Assembly: GCA_031273985.1 (NCBI GenBank)
Contig: JAISQV010000073.1
Coordinates: 1 to 10,334 of the forward strand
Length of the DNA: 10,334 nt
Source of the DNA: Spirochaetaceae bacterium
GTDB lineage: Bacteria; Spirochaetota; Spirochaetia; Treponematales; Breznakiellaceae
Direction of reading: 5' to 3'
Shown here: positions 5,862 to 10,334 of the stretch, one piece after another
Position numbering within the stretch: position 1 is the first letter of the stretch
Layout: each line of letters begins with the position of its first letter
The notes under the pieces: generated by a model
Told to the model about the DNA's origin: nothing
Database searches by the model: none
Seen by the model: only the letters and a program-made list of their open reading frames with translations
Translations under genes and position numbers: made by a program

Positions 5862-7070
5862 TTAGTAGCCGAAGCGGAGGCCCGCAGAGACCCCCAGCCC
5901 CTTGTCGTTAAAACTGCCCACAAAATCATGACCCCTGAGGGATAAGCGGGTGTACAGTTCCACAACCCGGAGGTTGAACATGAGGGAGACCGCCTGCTGC
6001 CAGATCTGCTCCCGATAGGCCGTGGAAAGACTCAGGGAGAAGCCTTTGCGAATATTGATCTGCCCTTCAAGACCGGCGCTCAAACGGACCTGGCTTTGAC
6101 CGGGGGCCAGGGGCAGGGAAAAGCCAATAAGCGGCCGTATAACAAAAAGCCCCGTTCCCGCGGGCCGGTATTCGACAAAGAAGTCAACGAACAGGGGCCT
6201 CACGACCCAAAAATGTTCATCCTCCGAATGGACCGTTTTCATGTCCGGGTAATCCGGCAGGTTGAAGCCGCCGCCGGAAAGAAAGCCGAACATCTCATCC
6301 AGCCTGTAGTTGACGCCGTCTGCGTATACGCGCATCAGGCGCCTAAGCCGGACCGGCAGGATGGGAATATGATCGATTTCCATACCGAGATTGAGTTTGG
6401 GCAGGAGGGAATAGACCGCTTCTACCTGAAGGTCCAGTCCCAGGGGTATCCCCAGGGGGATATTCTTGTCCGGCAGGGAAAACCCGCCTTCCTCAAGGGA
6501 AGCCGCCGAATAAATATTCATCTGTATGGCGCTCAGGACCAGCTCTCCGCCGGGGCCGCTGGTGTCTATCCGGTAGGAAATTTCCGGCGGCGGCATATAG
6601 ATGAGGGGGCTAAACAAGGCAAGCCCCGCATTGATGCGCAGCCGCTTTATGGGAAAGCCCGCTCGTATCCCCGTCTCCAGAAAGACGCTGCCCCCAAAGC
6701 CGAGAACCCCCTCGAGAGTCCGGAATTGGTCGTTCCCCTCCTTGAGGAAGCGGAGCAGTGCATCGGAGGCCCGGAAGCGGCCGGAAGTTTCAACCCCGGC
6801 AAAGAGGCCGAAGCTCAGGGGGCCTGTGTTGACATTGAAAAAGAGACCCCCTTCGGCAAAACCCTGCATCATCATGCCGGCGACGGAAATTTTGGTAAAA
6901 TCCATGACGACGGTTCCGCGGGAGTTGAAAATGTCTCCCAGACCGAGGAGATTGTTGGTAACACCTGCGCCCGCATCGACACCCAATTCCGCGATCCGGT
7001 GGGGCTCCCCGCCCGGGGCAGGGAAGATCCCCAGAGCGGCCAGTACGCAAAGCAGAAACGCTTTCTTCAA
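5862..7070 (-). CDS. Outer-membrane beta-barrel-like protein, function unknown
   Basis: 402 aa, second gene of a two-gene operon. A signal peptide is visible (MKKAFLLCVLAALGIFPAPGG). The mature part is rich in amphipathic alternating strands, Gly turns and aromatic girdle residues, for example LFVDFFVEYRPAG and FSLSLSTAYREQIW. It ends LGVSAGLRFGY, a terminal aromatic residue as in outer-membrane barrels recognised by BamA. I do not recognise the family. The start is TTG at 7070: the codons TTG AAG AAA begin a normal signal peptide, and CAGGG (7080-7076) sits 5 bases ahead. The upstream lipoprotein gene stops only 13 bases earlier, so the two are very likely cotranscribed and their products may work together at the outer membrane. 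A transporter, porin or assembly role cannot be told apart from sequence alone. Confidence 0.8.
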   Translation of the reverse strand: MKKAFLLCVLAALGIFPAPGGEPHRIAELGVDAGAGVTNNLLGLGDIFNSRGTVVMDFTKISVAGMMMQGFAEGGLFFNVNTGPLSFGLFAGVETSGRFRASDALLRFLKEGNDQFRTLEGVLGFGGSVFLETGIRAGFPIKRLRINAGLALFSPLIYMPPPEISYRIDTSGPGGELVLSAIQMNIYSAASLEEGGFSLPDKNIPLGIPLGLDLQVEAVYSLLPKLNLGMEIDHIPILPVRLRRLMRVYADGVNYRLDEMFGFLSGGGFNLPDYPDMKTVHSEDEHFWVVRPLFVDFFVEYRPAGTGLFVIRPLIGFSLPLAPGQSQVRLSAGLEGQINIRKGFSLSLSTAYREQIWQQAVSLMFNLRVVELYTRLSLRGHDFVGSFNDKGLGVSAGLRFGY

Positions 7071-7083
7071 TTTTGCCCTGTTT

Positions 7084-8334
7084 CTAAAAGGTTTGGTTGA
7101 TTAAGGCCTTAACGGTTACGCCGAGGTTTATTTCCAGGGGACTCGCGGCGGTGTCGTAGCGGCGCTTGATGTCAATGCGCTGGCCCTTTCCGAGTACGGC
7201 CCGCGCCCAAAGGAAAAAGGGGTTGGCCGCCGCCTGGGCCTTTGAGATTTGGATCTTCGACGGTCCTTCCAGGTTGATTTTCCCCAGCGTGATGACCGGA
7301 TCGGAGAGGAACGCGGGTTTTGGCCCGGTGTTGAGTTCCACCCAGCCCTCCAGACCAAGGCTGTTCTTCACCCGGGCCTCCAGAGCGAGGTATTCAATAG
7401 AATCAAACCATTTCTTCGAATCCCCGGCGCCCCGCCCAAAGAGGTCTGCGCCGGCAGTAATATCGAATAGAGCGTTGGCGGGAGCGGTCCCGGACGGGTC
7501 CACCACAATGGGCATATCCTGGGTGATAACAAACTGTAAGGGCATGATCAGCACCAGGTGGGCGCTCATTTTCTGATGGGCCACAAGTTCCCCCAGGGGC
7601 ACATTCTTTGCGCCGGAGCTAATCTCATACTCAAATTGCAGCTCCCCGGACCGGGCGTTGAAAAGGGCGGTCATTGCCAGGGGCGCCGGGCGGGGTTCAA
7701 GCTCTTTCGTGATGGGCCCCGACGGGGGAATGGCCGGCAGCCGGAGATTCATGACCGGCGCGGCGTTAAGCGCCAGTTCCGCGGGGCCCGCCGTCCCGCC
7801 GGTAAGGGGCGTTACCTTGAGGGTTGCCTTCACGTTGCCGCCTTCAAAGAGGCTGGGCGGGCCGTCTATATAAAGGTAGGCGGGAAGGGAGCGGAACTGT
7901 AAGGGGCCGTAGTCTTTGAGCGGCGCCGTCAGCCGGGACACGTCAAGGCTCAGGGTCTGCCCCCGGTTGTCGAGATTGATAGCGGGCACGGGGATTGGGG
8001 TGTCCGGCGGCAGAAGGCCCGGATTTGGCGGCGTATTTGGCAGGGAGCGGTCGGCCAGTTTCATAATGACGGCAAAGGCCAGGGTGTCCGGGTAAGCGCC
8101 GGGGTAGTCCCGGATATCAACGCCGGTCCCCGAAAAGTCGGAGGCCGCCAAACGGGCAAGGCCGCTCAAATCAAAATTGAGGCCCTTGAGGTTCTTGAGC
8201 AGATCCCCGCCCAGGGGCAGATAAATCGCCGGAGAAGCGATGATCTGCAGGTTCCGGGGTACCTCAAGGGAGCAGCTTAACAGGAAGACCGAAAGAAAGG
8301 TTCCGGCACAGCAAGGCAGTGAATATTTTTTCAT
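7084..8334 (-). CDS. Lipoprotein of unknown function, first gene of the lipoprotein/barrel operon
   Basis: 416 aa. The N-terminus has a basic start, a hydrophobic core and lipobox LLSC with the lipid-bearing Cys at residue 21, so export and lipidation are expected. The mature protein looks beta-rich with many Pro/Gly turns, no further membrane segment and no catalytic motif I can name. One stretch, about 225-285, has several long hydrophobic beta-strand-like runs (HLVLIMPLQFVITQDMPIVV), which suits a lipid-facing or partner-binding surface. The ATG at 8334 is the only sensible start, although the Shine-Dalgarno sequence is weak. A strong promoter lies about 53 bases upstream. Tight linkage to the barrel gene suggests an outer-membrane lipoprotein paired with a barrel; this is inference. 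Confidence 0.82.
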   Translation of the reverse strand: MKKYSLPCCAGTFLSVFLLSCSLEVPRNLQIIASPAIYLPLGGDLLKNLKGLNFDLSGLARLAASDFSGTGVDIRDYPGAYPDTLAFAVIMKLADRSLPNTPPNPGLLPPDTPIPVPAINLDNRGQTLSLDVSRLTAPLKDYGPLQFRSLPAYLYIDGPPSLFEGGNVKATLKVTPLTGGTAGPAELALNAAPVMNLRLPAIPPSGPITKELEPRPAPLAMTALFNARSGELQFEYEISSGAKNVPLGELVAHQKMSAHLVLIMPLQFVITQDMPIVVDPSGTAPANALFDITAGADLFGRGAGDSKKWFDSIEYLALEARVKNSLGLEGWVELNTGPKPAFLSDPVITLGKINLEGPSKIQISKAQAAANPFFLWARAVLGKGQRIDIKRRYDTAASPLEINLGVTVKALINQTF

Positions 8335-8386
8335 ACAGTTTTACGGCGTTTTTCCCCGCCGGCGTTTCCCCACCACCCTTATCGTA

Positions 8387-8416
8387 AGTATAGTTGTATG
8401 CCAAGAGAGGAGTCAA
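8387..8416 (-). promoter_or_regulatory. Sigma70-type promoter of the lipoprotein/barrel operon
   Basis: On the minus strand TTGACT (8416-8411), an 18-base spacer and TATACT (8392-8387) match 5/6 and 5/6 of the consensus hexamers. Transcription would start near 8380, giving a leader of about 45 bases before the ATG at 8334. This is the best promoter match in the window. Confidence 0.65.
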
Positions 8417-8419
8417 GAA

Positions 8420-8432
8420 AGGGGATTCCCCT
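8420..8432. promoter_or_regulatory. 13-bp palindrome beside the operon promoter
   Basis: AGGGGA-T-TCCCCT is a perfect inverted repeat with one central base. It starts 4 bases upstream of the minus-strand -35 and lies in the divergent region shared with the beta-helix lipoprotein gene. The position fits an activator or repressor site acting on one or both genes. No matching known operator is recognised. Confidence 0.35.
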
Positions 8433-8536
8433 GTGCTTTTCCGCCCTGGGACGCCCCTTTTTGCGGGGATGGCGCTGATTCCAGCATTTAGCCGGTTTTA
8501 GCCTGATGATATGTAGTTTTTTCCGATAATTTGTAG

Positions 8537-8556
8537 TATGATTGTTCGCAGTAAGG
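8537..8556 (+). promoter_or_regulatory. Candidate -10 and Shine-Dalgarno of the beta-helix lipoprotein gene
   Basis: TATGAT (8537-8542) would place the start of transcription near 8549, followed by TAAGG (8552-8556) 7 bases before the ATG at 8564. An alternative -10, GATAAT, is at 8525-8530. No good -35 is visible for either, so activation by a regulator is possible. The Shine-Dalgarno sequence is what selects 8564 over the in-frame ATG at 8612. Confidence 0.4.
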
Positions 8557-8563
8557 TACCGAA

Positions 8564-10334
8564 ATGATATACCCCGTTCCCCGCGCGGTAAAAGCCGCTT
8601 TCAAAAATTTCATGAAAAATTTCACTTTTAAGGCGCCCCGTACCGGCGGGAGCGCGGCCCTGCGGGGCATACTCACGGCGTGTCTGGTTTTAGCGGCGGG
8701 CTGCGATTTCCAGCCGGAGATCCGGGACGGGAAGACCGGCGTCCTCACCCTGAGCTTCGGCGATGAGGCGGGGCGGGCCATCACCTCCGGCAGGGACCTG
8801 CCCGCGGATGTGCTGGCCTCCTTCCGCTACGAGGTTACCTTTAGCGGGCCTGACGGGGAGACCCTCAACCACAGCGCATCCGCCGGGGCCAGCCTCAGCC
8901 TGACCCTGGCGCTGGGGGACTGGCGCATAGACGCCGCCGCATACCAGGGGCAGATACTCACCGGCACGGGCAGCCTTGCCTTCACCGTGGCCGCCGGGGA
9001 GAACCGGGTCCGGGTGCCCATGCGGCTTCAGGGCGGCTACTTCGAGATTAACACACCCAGCACGAACAGGGGGAGCGTAACGTCCACCTTCAGCGCCGCC
9101 TTTGCGGGGACCCCCGTCACGCTGACGGCAGTGCCCGCGGCAGGCTACCGCCTGCTTAGCATGAGCGCGAGCGGCGGCGTCAGCCTTGGGGGAAGCGGCA
9201 ACAGCCGTACCTTTACCATGCCCGCCGCGGACGTAACGGTGAGCGCGGAGTTTGAAGCCCTCTATGCCATAAACATTGCCGCCATGAGCGGGGGGACGGT
9301 TACTGCGAATTTCAGCGCGGCCCCTGCGGGGGCCCAGGTAACGCTGACGGTAACGCCGCTTAACGCCGCTGCTGCCTATATAGACAATACGCTGAAAGTG
9401 AACGGGAGCGCTACGGACCTTGCCGGTTCCGGAACAACATGGACCTTTACTATGCCCGCCGGGGACGTAGAGGTAAGGGCGGAATTTTATTATGGCTGGC
9501 GCTACGTCAAAGAAACGGCGAGCGGAACCGGGGACGGCTCATCCTGGGGAAACGCCTCGAATGATCTGCAGAAGATGATGGACGAGGCGGCGGTAATGGA
9601 AGCAGAGCAGGGCTTGGAGGCCTTGGTGCGGGTGGCCGCGGGGACTTACAAGCCGGAATGGGACTTAATGGATCTCGTTGCGAACAACACCTACACGCCC
9701 GGGGGCCGGGATTCAATCTTTTTCCTGCGGGCAGGGGTGGAAGTCCGGGGCAGTTATCCTGCCGGGGGCGGGGACGATACGAGCCGGAATCCCGAAGCCC
9801 GTAGCACCATTCTGAGCGGGGACATCGGTACTTTGGGAGATGACGCTGACAACACGTATCACGTAGTGATGGGGATGATGGATGGGCCGTTGCCGCCCAT
9901 AGAGGAAAGTACCGTTCTGGACGGCCTTACCATAACCGGGGGAAATGCCAATGTCAATGGTGATCTTACCTCTCAGGGCGGCGGAATATTCCTTGGTGGG
10001 GCTTCACCGGCGCTGACCAATGTTACCATCACCGGCAATAAAGCCATCACCGGCGGCGGATTAGCCCTTTTCGAATCTTCACCCGTCCTGACCAACGGGA
10101 CCATCACCGGCAATTCAGCCAGTGGCAGCGGCGGCGGCGGCGGAATGTACAACTATGATAACTCCTCACCGGTGCTGAACAATGTTACTATCTCAAACAA
10201 TACTTCCACCGGCAACGGCGGCGGAATGTACAACTATGATAACTCCTCACCGGTACTGACCGATGTTACTATCTCAAACAATACTTCCACTAGCGGCAGC
10301 GGCGGCGGAATGTACAACGAAAACTCCTCCTCGC
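8564..10334 (+). CDS. Surface lipoprotein with two InlB-type repeats and a Pmp-like beta-helix (3' end outside the window)
   Basis: 590 codons are visible and the frame is open at the right edge. A long N-terminus leads to a lipoprotein signal (CLVLAAGC, Cys at residue 47). Residues about 50-158 form a beta-rich region of unknown fold. Two Gly/Thr-rich repeats follow, about 159-231 and 233-309. Each ends in a version of TFTMPAxDVxVxAEF, typical of the divergent InlB B-repeat found in bacterial surface proteins. After YGWRYVKETASGTGDGSSWG (about 310-329) and VRVAAGTYKPE comes a right-handed parallel beta-helix. From about residue 472 it has repeats of the form GGGxY...SPxLxNVTIxxN, as in chlamydial Pmp and related adhesin-like proteins. 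There is no catalytic motif for polysaccharide lyase activity, so a binding or structural surface role is more likely. The gene is divergent from the lipoprotein/barrel operon. Confidence 0.85.
   Translation, partial: MIYPVPRAVKAAFKNFMKNFTFKAPRTGGSAALRGILTACLVLAAGCDFQPEIRDGKTGVLTLSFGDEAGRAITSGRDLPADVLASFRYEVTFSGPDGETLNHSASAGASLSLTLALGDWRIDAAAYQGQILTGTGSLAFTVAAGENRVRVPMRLQGGYFEINTPSTNRGSVTSTFSAAFAGTPVTLTAVPAAGYRLLSMSASGGVSLGGSGNSRTFTMPAADVTVSAEFEALYAINIAAMSGGTVTANFSAAPAGAQVTLTVTPLNAAAAYIDNTLKVNGSATDLAGSGTTWTFTMPAGDVEVRAEFYYGWRYVKETASGTGDGSSWGNASNDLQKMMDEAAVMEAEQGLEALVRVAAGTYKPEWDLMDLVANNTYTPGGRDSIFFLRAGVEVRGSYPAGGGDDTSRNPEARSTILSGDIGTLGDDADNTYHVVMGMMDGPLPPIEESTVLDGLTITGGNANVNGDLTSQGGGIFLGGASPALTNVTITGNKAITGGGLALFESSPVLTNGTITGNSASGSGGGGGMYNYDNSSPVLNNVTISNNTSTGNGGGMYNYDNSSPVLTDVTISNNTSTSGSGGGMYNENSSS
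9977..10334 (+). repeat. In-frame tandem repeats of 75-84 bp encoding beta-helix turns
   Basis: Units begin with GGCGGCGGA at 9977, 10052, 10136, 10217 and 10301, with steps of 75, 84, 81 and 84 bases (25-28 residues, always in frame). The first two are diverged. Units three and four are nearly identical: their first 37 bases match exactly and only three substitutions occur in the first 72. Unit five starts the same way and is cut by the edge. The array probably continues to the right. Confidence 0.9.

Noticed and set aside
6096..7104. Plus-strand open frames of 334 and 167 codons
   Set aside because: They are antisense to the barrel gene, which has a signal peptide and a barrel-like C-terminus; the antisense products look random.
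8612..8614. Alternative ATG start for the beta-helix lipoprotein
   Set aside because: It has no Shine-Dalgarno sequence, whereas the ATG at 8564 has TAAGG at 7 bases; it would still give a workable lipoprotein signal, so it is not excluded.
9977..10334. CRISPR-like regular repeats
   Set aside because: Repeats are in frame, contiguous, without unique spacers, and encode beta-helix turns.

Overview
The window is GC-rich chromosomal DNA from a Gram-negative-type (diderm) bacterium. A spirochaete of the Treponema/Breznakiella kind is the best guess. The reasons are an outer-membrane-type barrel protein, two lipoproteins with loose lipoboxes, a GerMN protein without sporulation genes, and a surface lipoprotein that joins InlB-type repeats to a Pmp-like beta-helix. 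This assignment is inference; there is no rRNA or other marker to settle it.

Layout, left to right. (1) 1-3527, minus strand: dnaE, the replicative DNA polymerase III alpha subunit, cut by the left edge in its C-terminal part. (2) 3528-3765: a very GC-rich divergent intergenic region full of small hairpins. Both flanking genes have promoter-like hexamers placed so that transcription would begin at or next to the start codon. (3) 3766-4671, plus strand: a membrane-anchored GerMN-domain protein with a long Pro/Ala linker. (4) 4668-5528, minus strand: ymdB, a metallophosphodiesterase. Its TAG stop overlaps the TAG of the GerMN gene in one CTAG. (5) 5529-5861: an intergenic region with a good minus-strand terminator, a REP-like hairpin element related to the one upstream of dnaE, and short direct repeats. 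(6) 5862-7070 and 7084-8334, both minus: a two-gene operon encoding a lipoprotein (first) and an outer-membrane-barrel-like protein (second), neither of known function, behind a good sigma70-type promoter. (7) 8335-8563: a divergent regulatory region with a palindrome beside that promoter. (8) 8564 to the right edge, plus strand: a large surface lipoprotein with two InlB-type repeats and a growing right-handed beta-helix whose last repeats are nearly identical at DNA level.

The left half is housekeeping (replication, nucleotide phosphodiesterase). The right half is cell-envelope and surface material. The items most worth a second look are the lipoprotein/barrel pair, the beta-helix lipoprotein with its young tandem repeats, the two related hairpin elements, the possible leaderless divergent pair dnaE/GerMN, and the intact metal site in the DnaE PHP domain. 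I found no CRISPR array, tRNA, rRNA, insertion sequence or defence system.
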